From contig NW_020289975.1 in NCBI RefSeq assembly GCF_003144245.1, positions 1,321,496 through 1,385,495 on the forward strand: a DNA stretch of 64,000 nt. Direction: 5' to 3'. The notes under the pieces are model-generated. The model had not been told where the DNA came from and did not search any database. It saw nothing but the letters and a program-made list of their open reading frames with translations. Positions 34,604-44,901 of the stretch are shown here, in pieces. The DNA is from Jaminaea rosea (lineage: Eukaryota > Basidiomycota > Exobasidiomycetes > Microstromatales). Positions within the stretch are counted from its first letter, which is position 1, and each line of letters begins with the position of its first letter. The position numbers were made by a program, and so were the translations under genes.

Positions 34604-35944
34604 TTATTCGCTCCGCTGCTTCTTCGACAGTGGCGCCCCCTGTTGCGCCATCTCCTTGCGCTTCTGCCCTTTAGCGTGATCCACAAATCCCATGTCTTTC
34701 GACGGATCAGGCGCCGACGATCCCGTAGCCACCTTGCCCTCTCCCGCCTCTGCCTTGTCCCCCTCCGCGCTCACAATCCTCGGCATCCCGACTACTCCTC
34801 TCCAGCTACGCCTGGTCTGTGCTCTAGCAAGCAATCCTGCGCATGTAGCACTCAGTGCCTCCCTCGCCCTCGTAGGGTGGAAGCCAAAGACGGCTGCCAA
34901 ATTGACTACATCCGAGGGCGAACGAATGCCCAACACGGATCGTGCTCCAGACGACAGGATGACTCCCTTACCTCCCTGTGTTACTCGAAGCAGATCGCGC
35001 GTATTGGAAACGAGGTTGCGCAATCTATCCTCTCTTCTCAACCCTCCTGAACTCTCCTCCCCATGGTCCAACCCGTCGCTATAACACACCTCGAAGACGG
35101 CCCCATTGTCCAACGCCTTGCCTACGGTGCTGCGCTTCAGGTAGAAGGGCAAGCGTGGACTCGAGCTCAGATCGAGCGAAATGATGTCAAAGGATGTACC
35201 CGGTTTGAGTTCCGTGTGACTTAGGCAGGCGAGGTTGAATTGGTTCGAGGTGAGGGGTCGGATGGAGAGGATGTCGTAGCTTGCGAGGGTGGAGCCTGAT
35301 TGGTGGAGATTGATAGCTCCTCCCCCTCCAGCGCCGCCTTTTGATGATGAGGTGCCCGAGTCGTCGACTATGAGGGTGAGTCGATTGAGCTGGGTGAAGG
35401 GACGTGAGGATGAGGGGGAGGAAGGGGAGAGGTGAGGGAATGCTGGGAGGGATACGGAGGGCATGTGAGAGGTCGGAGGTTGAGGTTTGGAAGTGTAGTC
35501 GGCGTCATAGAAGGGGTTAGTGTGCTGGCTTGGCTCGATTCGGTTGTGGATGGTATGATTGAGGGCGATGCAGGTGTAGCCGACTGGCAGCGAGGGAGGC
35601 ACGAATGTCAGCCTATACTGCCAAGGTGCGCAAACAGGAGGAGCGTAGAGGGACTCACGATCACGCAGATCCTTGATCCGGCTGTGTAACTCCTGCTTTT
35701 CTGTCACTGGTATCCTGTCGAGAGGATCGACTTCCCTTTCCTTGCCCTTAATGCTGCTCTGGGTCGCCTTGTCCGCCTGCTGATTCTGCTGGTGCTGCTG
35801 TTGCTGTTGCTTGTTGGCCTTCTTCTTTTGCTTCTTGCTCAGCTCGCCGCCACCGCCGCCACCACCGCCACCACCGCCTCCAGCTCCTGAAGCGCTTGCA
35901 AAGAGCGGCGAGGCCAATGCGACATTGAAGTCGAAGAAGGCCAT
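34604..35944 (-). CDS. RNase P/MRP protein subunit RPP1 (p30)
   Basis: Pol/histidinol phosphatase-like TIM-barrel subunit shared by RNase P (tRNA 5' processing) and RNase MRP. Exons 35944-35659 and 35583-34604 give 421 aa. The 75-nt intron keeps the frame and has no stop. Splicing gives RIKDLRDLGYTCIALNHTIH, matching the family. The start MAFFDFNVALASPLF is family-like. A Gly12 run and a Gln/Lys-rich segment (KKQKKKANKQQQQQHQQNQQ) are inserted before it. Later motifs: RLTLIVDDSG, YDILSIRPLTSNQFNLACLS, DIISLDLSSSPRLPFYLKRS, GVILSSGARSVLGIRSPSDV and VNLAAVFGFHPTRAREALSA. The C-terminus is basic (KKQRSE). Convergent with RPN3, 87 bases apart. Confidence 0.95.
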   Translation of the reverse strand: MAFFDFNVALASPLFASASGAGGGGGGGGGGGGELSKKQKKKANKQQQQQHQQNQQADKATQSSIKGKEREVDPLDRIPVTEKQELHSRIKDLRDRESLYAPPVCAPWQYRLTFVPPSLPVGYTCIALNHTIHNRIEPSQHTNPFYDADYTSKPQPPTSHMPSVSLPAFPHLSPSSPSSSRPFTQLNRLTLIVDDSGTSSSKGGAGGGGAINLHQSGSTLASYDILSIRPLTSNQFNLACLSHTELKPGTSFDIISLDLSSSPRLPFYLKRSTVGKALDNGAVFEVCYSDGLDHGEESSGGLRREDRLRNLVSNTRDLLRVTQGGKGVILSSGARSVLGIRSPSDVVNLAAVFGFHPTRAREALSATCAGLLARAQTRRSWRGVVGMPRIVSAEGDKAEAGEGKVATGSSAPDPSKDMGFVDHAKGQKRKEMAQQGAPLSKKQRSE

Positions 35945-36156
35945 GAGCGTGGCTCGAGAGGTTGGTGAGGTGGGCTGAGAAGAAGCGGAGGCGGCGGCGG
36001 AAGGCGACGCTCGCTCCGCCTCGACTCGAGGGCGGACTGGGCGTCAAACGGAGAGAAAAAGTGGCTGCGACGATGGACTGACAGAGCGATGTCGAGTGGC
36101 ACACGAGTGAGCGGCTTCAACCTTTCATCCTCTTCTTATCCTCGCAATTGGCCATC

Positions 36157-37335
36157 ATGACACGCTATACCAAGCTCGAGAAGCGCAAGGCCCCGCATAA
36201 GGCTACAGATTACTTCCAGGGCGATGCCGAAGAGGTACAACCGCAGAGAGCAGCAGCGCCAGAGGCGTCCACATCCGCCGCTACGACCAGCGATGCTCAG
36301 GAAGAACCATCGACCTCATCCTCAGCAGCCAAGAAGCGCAAAGTCTCCCCCTCCTCGACAGGCGACGATAATACTGCGACAGATGCTGAGGGCGTCTCAA
36401 CAGACCCTCACCGCCTGCAAAAGCGTCTCAAGCTCCTCCGCCTCAAGGCAAAGACGGCCAAATCTGACGAGAAACGTTCCAAGCTGCGCAGCGAGATCAA
36501 GACCGTCGAGGCTCAGATCAAGGTAGAGAACGGCAAGCGAGGTGGCAGCGATGCCACATCCTCATCGCCGCGTTCGCAACCGCGTTCGCGACCCCTGCCT
36601 CCCTCGGTGACAGAGGAGACGAATCCCTGGAAGAAGATGGAGGCAGAGCGACGTCTCAAGAGCTCAGCCAAGGCCGACGTGAGGAGAGAGAAACGAAGTC
36701 AAGAGAGAGCTGCTGGAACTCGATGCTTTGCGTGTAGGGCCATGGGGCACGCCGCAAAGGATTGTCCACAGGCATTGAACAGCTCGTCGACTGCTCTGGA
36801 GGGGGAGGAGGACGGTGGAGGAGGTATAAATGGCGGTGAAGTCTCCTCGTCCACGGCAGGCTTGACAGGCAAGGAGACTGTCGGGCTATGTTTCCGGTGT
36901 GGTTCCACCTCTCACATCCTCTCGCGCTGTCGTCGTCCAGCCCCAACCGTAGGACCCGACCTCCCCTTCGCCACCTGCTTCGTCTGCGGCTCTAAAGGTC
37001 ACCTCTCGTCTCGCTGTAGCCAGAATGCGGGCAAGGGGGTCTACCCGAATGGAGGATGCTGTAAGCTGTGCCAGAGCGTAGAGCATCTGGCAAAGGATTG
37101 CCCCCTAAGGAGGAGTGAGACGACTCAGGCTAGTAATGCGACGCAGGGAATGTGGGGCGCGGGGAGACAGTGGGAGGGGCAGAGGGGAGGGGGCGCAGAT
37201 GACGATGATTTCCATGCGTTTGCGAGAAAGAAGTGGGAGGTCGAGAGGGAGGAAGCCGGAGGTGCTGCTAGACAGGGCCAGCACGCTGCCAAGGGTGCGG
37301 CGGCCGCTCCTCGAAAGAAGGTCGTCTCGTTCTGA
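36157..37335 (+). CDS. Zinc-knuckle protein, ZCCHC9-like
   Basis: Likely nucleolar/nuclear RNA-binding protein. Single exon, 392 aa; the ATG at 36157 (MTRYTKLEKRKAPHKATD) was chosen as the first. The N-terminal half is charged, with a predicted helix RLQKRLKLLRLKAKTAKSDE. Four CCHC knuckles follow: CFACRAMGHAAKDC, CFRCGSTSHILSRC, CFVCGSKGHLSSRC, CKLCQSVEHLAKDC. The string VYPNGGCCKLCQSVEHLAKD is close to human ZCCHC9. The knuckles are not from a retroelement: there is no protease or polymerase region next to them and the order matches a conserved host family. Human ZCCHC9 is linked to rRNA-gene regulation. Divergent from RPP1 with 212 bases between starts. Confidence 0.9.
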   Translation: MTRYTKLEKRKAPHKATDYFQGDAEEVQPQRAAAPEASTSAATTSDAQEEPSTSSSAAKKRKVSPSSTGDDNTATDAEGVSTDPHRLQKRLKLLRLKAKTAKSDEKRSKLRSEIKTVEAQIKVENGKRGGSDATSSSPRSQPRSRPLPPSVTEETNPWKKMEAERRLKSSAKADVRREKRSQERAAGTRCFACRAMGHAAKDCPQALNSSSTALEGEEDGGGGINGGEVSSSTAGLTGKETVGLCFRCGSTSHILSRCRRPAPTVGPDLPFATCFVCGSKGHLSSRCSQNAGKGVYPNGGCCKLCQSVEHLAKDCPLRRSETTQASNATQGMWGAGRQWEGQRGGGADDDDFHAFARKKWEVEREEAGGAARQGQHAAKGAAAAPRKKVVSF

Positions 37336-37430
37336 GAGGCGCGCGGCGCTCTCGCTCGTCACGCTATGCCTATGTATCATACCATCGCCTGCTGGGCGAA
37401 TCGAATGGCATTCGTCTGCTCTGCTCTCGC

Positions 37431-39058
37431 TCACAAGTAGAGCCCCGCAGGTCCCTGGTCCTCGTTCCGCGCCAACACCCTCTCCTTGGCGCTATCCAGA
37501 TCCTTCTTGGTGACCTGCATCCTTCTCTCCCTCAGTGCGAGCAACCCTGCCTCAGTGGCCAACGCTTTGATATCTGCTCCGCTCAACCCATCATTCTCCG
37601 AGATCAACGTCTCCAGATCCACATCGGCCGCCAGATTCATGCGAGAGGTATGGATGCGCAAGATGGACATCTTGATCTTATGATCCGGCAGGGGGAATTC
37701 GATCTTCCTGTCGATACGCCCCGGTCGAATGAGGGCCGGGTCCAGATTCTCAATCTTGTTCGTCGCCATGATGACCTTGACGTCGTTGCGCGTGTCGAAG
37801 CCGTCCATCTGATTGAGCAACTCGAGGAGCGTACGCTGAATCTCCCTCTCTCCCGACGAGGAGCTGTCGTATCGCTTTGATCCAATAGCGTCAATCTCGT
37901 CGAGGAAGATGATTGTAGGCGCATTCTCGTCGGCAACGCGGAATAGCTCGCGCACCAGCTTGGGACCGTCACCGAGGTACTTTTGGATGAGCTCGGAGCC
38001 CACCATGCGGAGGAAGGTGGCCGACGTTTGGTTCGCGACGGCTTTGGCGAGCAGGGTCTTGCCTGTTCCCGGCGGGCCGTACAGAATGACGCCCTTGGGA
38101 GGTCGGATGCCCATTTCCTCGTAGAGTTCCGGGTGAGTGAGGGGGAGTTCGACGGATTCCTGGCGGGGGAAGAGGATCACACGATGGTCAGCCTGGCGCG
38201 CTCTCTTGCCTCTCTTGGGGCAGGTCGCGCTCACCTTGATTTCTTGAATCTGCTGGTCCAATCCTCCCACATCTGCGTATGACTCAGTTGGCGCCTTGTC
38301 GACCTTCATGACGCTGACCATCGGGTCTGCATCGTCCGCCAATACGCCCACGACTGCATTCGAGTTGTTGTGAAGGAGCACCTGGCATCCCGGCTCGAGC
38401 ATATCCTTGTCCACGAAGGACATGATGGGGACGTAATGCTCTGGCCCAGTCGAGCTACTGACAATGGCGTGTTCGTCATCGATGATCTCTTCCAGGGTAC
38501 CGACGGTCATGGGCGTGCCTCGCAGGTCGTCGACTCGTGTCCTCTCCTCTGCGTCCTTGTCCTCCTGCGGCTTTAGTCTCTCTTGGTTCTGCACAAACTC
38601 CTCCTCGAGAAGCAGGTGGTCCTTGATGCGCTCCATCTTGAGCAGCTTGAGGCGACATCTTGAGTTGGGATGGACGGGGGGAAGCTTGCTTGCGGCGGCG
38701 GGTCCTCTCTTCCTGCAATGCGGCGAGGCCAAAGCGAAGCGAGGAGGGATGAGCTAGGATCAAGGTGCGATCTGAGATGCTCTCACTCACTTCTTCTTGC
38801 CTACGCGGGTGGGGAGAGGAGGCTCCCACTTCTTCTGCTGGTCCTTCTTCTGCGAAGGGTGGCGGTTGAGGAAGACGTCAGTCGTCGTTCGCAGTGATGA
38901 TGAATGCTAGCCACATTCATGAGCGCACCTTGTCCTTGTCGCCCTGTTGGCGGCCAGCGTTGCCACTCGGTGCTTGGCCCTATTTGAGCGAGCGATAGAG
39001 GAGGGATCAGCTGAATAGCCCTGCCAAGAGGCATGTCGCCGTCCCTTCCGCTCACCAT
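37431..39058 (-). CDS. RPT2: 26S proteasome ATPase RPT2 (PSMC1)
   Basis: AAA+ subunit of the 19S base that unfolds substrates and opens the 20S gate. Five exons: 39058-39056 (only the ATG), 38979-38929, 38849-38791, 38712-38235, 38159-37431 (introns of 76, 79, 78 and 75 nt), giving 439 aa, as in human. The spliced N-terminus [10 protein letters not shown] keeps the Gly2 N-myristoylation signal known for Rpt2. Motifs: [40 protein letters not shown], Walker [16 protein letters not shown], Walker [15 protein letters not shown], second region [20 protein letters not shown], and the C-terminal GLYL (HbYX-type gate-opening tail). All phases and family strings agree at each junction. Confidence 0.97.
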
Positions 39059-39324
39059 TTTGTCTCTGAGCTGTTAGTGGTGGTAGCAACGAACGATACG
39101 AGTGATGCTCTCTCTCATCTCGTCGCCCGGGTGGAGCCCTGAGCCGCGCGTCGTCGCCATCTGAGCCACGAGGTCCAGTCCGCCTCGGCCTCATGAGCCT
39201 CAGTCCGCCGGCGAGACGAGCTGCAGCCACGCCCGGCTGCTGCGACATCAAATTTCATCCGCGTCTCAAAAGTTGTCGACATCCTCACGGCCATAGCATT
39301 CGCCTACTTCGCAACCGCACCGCC

Positions 39325-40725
39325 ATGGACGAAGCAGAGTCATCATTGGGACGTGGAAATTTCAAGCACATCGGCAACAAGGCCAAGCGACAGGCAGAGT
39401 ACCGCAAATACCGCGCTGGCAAGCGCAAGGATAAGCTCGCGAGGAGAGTCGCACAGGCAAAGGAAGAGAAGGGCGCTGATGGTCAGGAGAAGAAGAGGGT
39501 GAGCAAGCAAGAGTGCAGACAGAGTCAGCTTGCGTGGGCATGCGCTGACAGATTAGTCTTGATCCGCAGGCTCGTCTCGCTGAAAATCGCACTCGTACCA
39601 TCGAAAACACTCGTCTCGAGAACCCCACGATCATTTCGGAGCCCAATTCCCATCCTGGTCTCAAGCCCTCACAAGCAGTCATCGATGCTCAGCAGCAGGC
39701 ATCCGGGAGCTCGAAGCCCAAAGACAAGACTGACGATGAAGATGGAGATGACGGCGACGATGCCGAAGAAGAGGTCGATGAAGCCGCCCTCGCCGCCGAG
39801 GAGGAACGAGCCTTCGAAGACGCCTCCGCACCTCCGGCCATCCTCATCACCACTTCTGCCCCTTCCTCATCTACTTCCCCACACCTTGCATCAGTGAATG
39901 CCCGCTCACACCCAGCAGAACGCACCCGCGACTTCATCGAGGAGCTGCTCAATATGTTTCCCGGCGGGGAGTACAGGCCACGCGCCAAGGCCAAGGGCGC
40001 CAGCCTGGGCAAGATTGCAGGTTGGGCAAGAAAGAGGGGCTACAATGCCATGATCGTCATTGGCGAGGACCATAAGCAGCCGACAATGTGGACGCTCATC
40101 GGACTGCCGGAGGGACCTACGGCCGTATTTCGCCTCACAAGCGTTAGACTGGGCAAGGAGATCGGTGGTCATGCCCGATCAACGCCTCATAGCCCGGAGC
40201 TCATCCTCAACAACTTCACCACAGCTCTTGGTCACTCGGTCGGCTCTCTGCTTCAGTCTCTCTTTCCTTCGATTCCTCAGCTTGAGGGTCGCCAAGTCCT
40301 TACCGCACACAACCAACGCGACTTCATCTTTTTCCGCAGGCATCGCTACGAGTTTGCGCTGCGCAAGGGGGAAGAGAAGGCGAGGTTGCAGGAGATTGGT
40401 CCGCAGTTCACGGTAAAACTTCGCAAGCTGATGCCCAGCTTGCCCAAGGGGGCTGGAGGGTGGGATGGCGTGGTTGACTTTGATGGAGATGGTAGCGGGG
40501 CAGTCATGGACATGGGTGGCGGCGGGGAGGCTGGAGCTGAGGCCGCCGAAGCGGCGCCGAAGTCGAAGCGGGCGCGAGGCCAAGTCGAGGAAACGACGAG
40601 CGAGTTCACATGGAAGGTGAGCGCGAGTGAGCGAGGACAGATCCTGCGGCCAGCCACGCTGACACTCTTGACCTCCTACCTCGCAGCCAAAGATGGGAGT
40701 GTCAAGACGAAACTTCTACCTCTAA
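39325..40725 (+). CDS. RPF1: Ribosome production factor RPF1 (Brix domain)
   Basis: Brix-family factor of pre-60S assembly. Exons 39325-39498, 39570-40616, 40687-40725 (introns of 71 and 70 nt) give 419 aa. The N-terminus FKHIGNKAKRQAEYRKYRAG is basic, followed by the family string RTIENTRLENPTII and an acidic insert. The Brix domain contains RTRDFIEELLNMFPGGEYRP, YNAMIVIGEDHKQPTMWTLI, PTAVFRLTSVRLGKEI, NFTTALGHSVGSLLQSLFPS, GRQVLTAHNQRDFIFFRRHR, LQEIGPQFTVKLRKL. The last exon is 39 nt and gives PKMGVSRRNFYL-stop, matching the family ending SRRKFxL. The genomic frame running on to 40847 is intron read-through and not part of the protein. Confidence 0.96.
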
Positions 40726-41024
40726 TGTTCACCGCTTCTTCCACCGAGTCCGGTCACCGCCTCTGCCCTGACGACTGTGTGCGGCGGACCGAGCGGTCTC
40801 GCGTCGCGTCCGCTCGGTCCGTCTTGGCTATATGCGTGCCTGAATGACGCTTTGCTGAGCCCCTTCACTCACTTCCCTCCTTGCCTTCCTTCCTTACCTA
40901 TCCACTCCTCCAAGTTCGTACTCTGACCGCCACCTGACGCACCGGGGTCTGCGAGGCGCATTCAGCAGTCCGAGGGACGATGTATGCACGCTGATCTCGC
41001 CATCGCCGTCCACCTGCCGTAGCC

Positions 41025-43492
41025 ATGGAGCCCTCGACTCCCTCTCGCCACTCGCGGCCTCACTCGTCGCACTCCTCTTCGCTCGTCGACACCGACTCCT
41101 GGGTCTCTTCCTTCGCCGACTTGGGCTCGACGTCGCCTCAGCTCAACTCATCGCCCGCAACTAGCTACTTCGAGGCATCCACAACGGCAGGCTCGCGCTC
41201 GCGCTCAGTAAAATGCTTCGCTCCCACTTCTTCCCCAATCTCACTCACTCCTCGCTATCAGAAGGATGGCGGCATTGCTACTGCTCATCAACAGCTCTCC
41301 CCCTGCGCCAGTCGCAGCGGCAGTATTGCCTCCCTCGCCCATTCAGGCATGCATATAAGCTTCACCTTGCCCAACGGCAATGCTCAGTTGTCCCACTCTC
41401 GCGTGGCCAGTCGTCGCATCGTGAGGACTGGATCTTACTCGGGCTTCACAGCACCAGCGACCAGGGCGCCATCCAACGATCAGTATTGCAAGCTGCCGAC
41501 TGACTTTGAAGACAGCAGTGGCGACGATGAAGGTGAGCAGAGCCCACGCCAAGCATCCTCGGGACTTCTTTCAGTGATCACTGCTCAAGCCCTTCAAGCA
41601 ACGCAAGCTCAAAATACTCTGCGCGAAGCACCACGCGCCCGAGTCTCCTCGGGCGACAGCGCTGCCTCTGCGGCGGCTTTTACGCTACATCAGCTGGCGC
41701 ATACACCCTCATTTCTCCCTCACGCATGGTCCAACTCGTCGCAAGCTTCTTCAGGCGTCGGCGTTCACGAAGATCACGCTCGAGGATTTGTCAGTCGCTC
41801 GACGTCCTTCGTACGAGGTGAAGGGCAGGCTTTGCAGCTCCGAACTCCACCTCATCGTGCATCGTCTGGCTCTACGTACACCCTCGAGGCAGGGCGCTCC
41901 TCGTCCGGCGTCAACGATGGCAACCCTCGAGGTTTTCCCTCTGGCCCTTCCACCCGCCACATGTCGCACCCATCTGGCCCTCCCTCCAGCTATCGTGCCC
42001 GCAAGCGTTCTCATGGTCAGCCGCCTCCTACTGGCTACGACGCCGCCTCTGTAGCGAGGCACACGCGTCGCAGCGATGACGCGCAGAGCCATGACGATCG
42101 CGCCTCAAAGCATATTTCTGGCCCTCGAGCTTCGTCCCCGGCTCTGTGTGAGCCGTCGAGCTCGAAGATAGCAATCGCTGGCACCGCTCGAGAAGGAGCT
42201 GGCATCACTAGGTTTGACAGATCCTCGGCAAGGCGGAGCATGAGGATTCACGCCGGCACATCGGGCACTGAGCAAGATACCCCAGCTTCTTCGAGCCCAC
42301 TGAATGGCGCGGCCAAGCAAAACTTCCAGAGCGTCAAAGCAGACTATATTCTCGTCTCATCCTCCGACAACAGCAAGCCTGCGTCGAGCCGACAAGAGCG
42401 AGCCAAGCGTCGCGAGGAAGGTCTGCCTGCTTCTTTTCCCAAGAAGTCCCGGCTCAATGCTTCTTCGTCGAGGTCGACAGCTCAATACCGCATGAGCAGA
42501 GCCTCGCGTCCCACGCAGGCCGCAGCCAGCATCGGCTCAAGCTCGTCCATAGCAAGCACGTCCACTCATCACGGCACAGACAGTGATGTGCGCCGCCCGA
42601 CTCAGTTCCCGGGCTTCTATCAACAATACCGAGTCGTAAGTACGGATGCAGAGGAATGGACTTACGTGAGGCTCAGGCATGACGGACGTGGCCCTTCCCT
42701 GGACGTGGAACCTCTCAGCCTTGTCACCTACCAGCCAACATCTCACAGCAAGTCTACTCTAGCCACAATGGCAGCGCAACATCTGCTGCACACGCTCGCT
42801 CCCTAATCACTCTCCGCACACCACGCCGGGGCTCGACTACAACCACGACTGCAAGCGCACCCATGGTCCCGAATCCCGAGAATCTGGACCCCTTCAACCT
42901 CTACACCCCTCGCTTCACCCGGGGCCGAGGGCAGGACAAAGTCGGTCTTTGCCCCTTGTGCTTTGAGGAAGAGAATGATCAGACGTGGCATCGCATCAAA
43001 GTTTCGGCATACAATTACCACGTTCAGATGCACCACGGTGTCTCCTTCGCTACGGGACGACCCTTTGACCCTCCCGTGCAATTTAGAGATGTGCAAGTTG
43101 ACGTGGGTGGGACACAGAAGACGATGCCGCAGGGGCTTTGCCACTCGTGCAAGAAGTGGATCGATCTGGACAGTAGCAAGCCGGTCACGGTCAAGGTGGG
43201 TGCCTGGGAGGAGTGAGTGAGAGGACACGGCTGACATCTTTCGGTCGCGCACACGCAGATCCCCGAGATCTACTTTCGCAAGCACGCTGTTCATTGCCAC
43301 AAGGGCAAGGAGCAGAAGCGCGAAGACCCGTACGAGCACTTTGTCAAGGATGACGTGAGTGCGGGGAGATAGGGAACGTACTAGCTCAGATGCTGACGTT
43401 CAGCCTCTCTCCCTCCCATCGCGCAGTTCTTTGAACGAGTTCTCGAGGTCTTCCAGCAGCAGGCAACAGACTCGCAGCAGGACGCAAGCTAG
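41025..43492 (+). CDS. Rua1-type C-terminal domain transcription regulator
   Basis: Probable transcription factor carrying the Rua1 C-terminal domain (zinc-binding; named after the Ustilago maydis ustilagic-acid regulator). Four exons (41025-42635, 42749-43195, 43259-43354, 43427-43492; introns of 113, 63 and 72 nt) give 739 aa, all in phase. Residues 1-575 are Ser/Arg/Pro-rich and probably disordered. The domain starts near residue 580: DPFNLYTPRFTRGRGQDKVG, then CPLCFEEENDQTWHRIKVSA, YNYHVQMHHGVSFATGRPFD, PPVQF, GLCHSCKKWIDL and, after intron 2, IPEIYFRKHAVHCHKG. The Cys/His pairs form two zinc-binding groups. No biosynthetic cluster surrounds it, so a ustilagic-acid role is not implied; the target genes are unknown. 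Confidence 0.87.
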
Positions 43493-43573
43493 CGGCGTGA
43501 CGCCTCTACCAGGGTCCATCTCCTCAGTCGTCCTCCTCTTCTGATAGAATCGCATCCGATTGAGCCCACCAAA

Positions 43574-44452
43574 TCAAGACGACTTGGGCGGTGCGTCCAC
43601 CTGCTCTGCTGGTGACTGTGCTTCACTACCCTCCTTGGCCGCACCCTCGACCCTCTTCGGCCTCGCCGTCTCCGCCTCCTCATACGCCCTCTTGGCCTCT
43701 TCGTACACCCTCCTACCCACGCCCAACTCCTTCATTTCCCACTGATCCACCCTCATCCCAACGCCACCCATCTCATGCACCCTCAAAAAGTAGCACAATC
43801 GCTCCACCACATCTCGATTCGCGTCGTAGAGCTTCAGTGACATCTTCCCCGTCTTTCTGATAAAGTTCTCCTGGCTCTTCTTGTGCGCAAAGGGTCCCTT
43901 GATGACCGTCCACAGCGACGTGCGAGTGGGCGCTGCAGAGGGGCGAGAGGCGGGGATGCCTAGTGCGTGGGCGGCGCGGGCGGCAAAGTCTACGAAGAAG
44001 GAGAGGTTCTGTTTGCAGACTAGGTCGGAGGTGTATGCTGTGAAGGTCAGGGTCGCTACGTGGTGACCGTGCGTTGGAGGGAGATATTCAGTGGGAGGGA
44101 GAGGGAGCGACGGTTCCCCTTGGGATTGATGGGCGGGCTCGCGAGAGGGGCCTGCGATGGGGGATGACGAGGATGACGGGGAGGCCTCGCTCGATGTTTC
44201 TTGGTATCGAGACGCCGAGGTTCTGCGAAGGCAATGAATCATGCGATGTCCGTCATCTTGAAATATTGGCATTGATGGCATGAGAGATGCATCGACTCAC
44301 CTCAAAGCGCGGACCGAAGAGGAGGAAGATGAAGCTGCGGGCGCGGCCACACTGCGAGCCACGCATGATGCTCGCAAGAGCTGCCTCGAAGAAGCGCAAG
44401 TGGCAGCCAGATGCATCGCAGGCCTGACCATGCCAGCAGGTGAAGCAATCAT
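43574..44452 (-). CDS. Mitochondrial small-subunit ribosomal protein uS10m (RSM10)
   Basis: S10-family protein of the mitochondrial ribosome. Exons 44452-44301 and 44222-43574 (78-nt intron) give 266 aa. The N-terminus MIASPAGMVRPAMHLAATCA is Ala/Arg-rich without acids, as in a mitochondrial presequence. The S10 domain contains HVATLTFTAYTSDLVCKQNL, FFVDFAARAAHALGIPASRP, SLWTVIKGPFAHKKSQENFI, KTGKMSLKLYDANRDVVERL and CYFLRVHEMGGVGMRV. The C-terminus is charged and Ala/Glu-rich. Convergent with the Rua1-type gene, only about 80 bases apart. Confidence 0.94.
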
Positions 44453-44901
44453 GATGGCGAGAAGATGTGGGGTAGAGGTCCAGGTGTGAGGAGCCGATCT
44501 CAGCAGCGCGAGCAGAAGTCACTTCCACCATCGCTGCCTCTCCGTCCGACCAAAAACGGAACGGAAGTCGAACACTGACACCGCTTCCCGTCCTACGCCT
44601 CCTCCGTCTCGCGATACGCGTGAGGCAGGCGAGGAGGTTCATGAGTTTAGTCTAAGCTCGAAGTCGATCGAGGGGCAGAAAAATTATCAGACCACTACTC
44701 TACCATCACCTCTCGCGGACACGTCTTTGCGGCTCAGACGAGGGCCACACGAGATGCCCTAGCGGCTCAATTGAAGGCAGGCGACCACTATATCATTTCA
44801 TCGAGCTATCCTTGTGATAGCGCGTCTCTTTGTTTCCCGGTCTCTTCGCAGCCCTAGCTGTCATCTGATCACGATGGTTCGTGACCCTGAGCTGGCTGCG
44901 T
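44453..44901. other. Spacer between uS10m and the orphan gene
   Basis: About 450 bases, visibly more A/T-rich than most of the window from 44640 on. It contains the uS10m promoter and the 3' end of the orphan gene. No tRNA or other RNA gene was recognised. Confidence 0.35.

Noticed and set aside
36157-37335. Zinc knuckles as a retroelement Gag remnant
   Set aside because: Four knuckles in the order and spacing of host ZCCHC9, a clean single gene, and no neighbouring retroelement parts.
40617-40847. Read-through extension of the RPF1 frame
   Set aside because: A GTGAGC...CGCAG intron and the exact family ending SRRNFYL after it show that the extension is intron and 3' flank.
42636-42806. Stop of the long Ser-rich frame at 42806 as the end of a separate gene
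   Set aside because: A GTAAGT donor at 42636 and an in-phase TCTCACAG acceptor join it to the Rua1-type domain; the tail in this stretch is intron.
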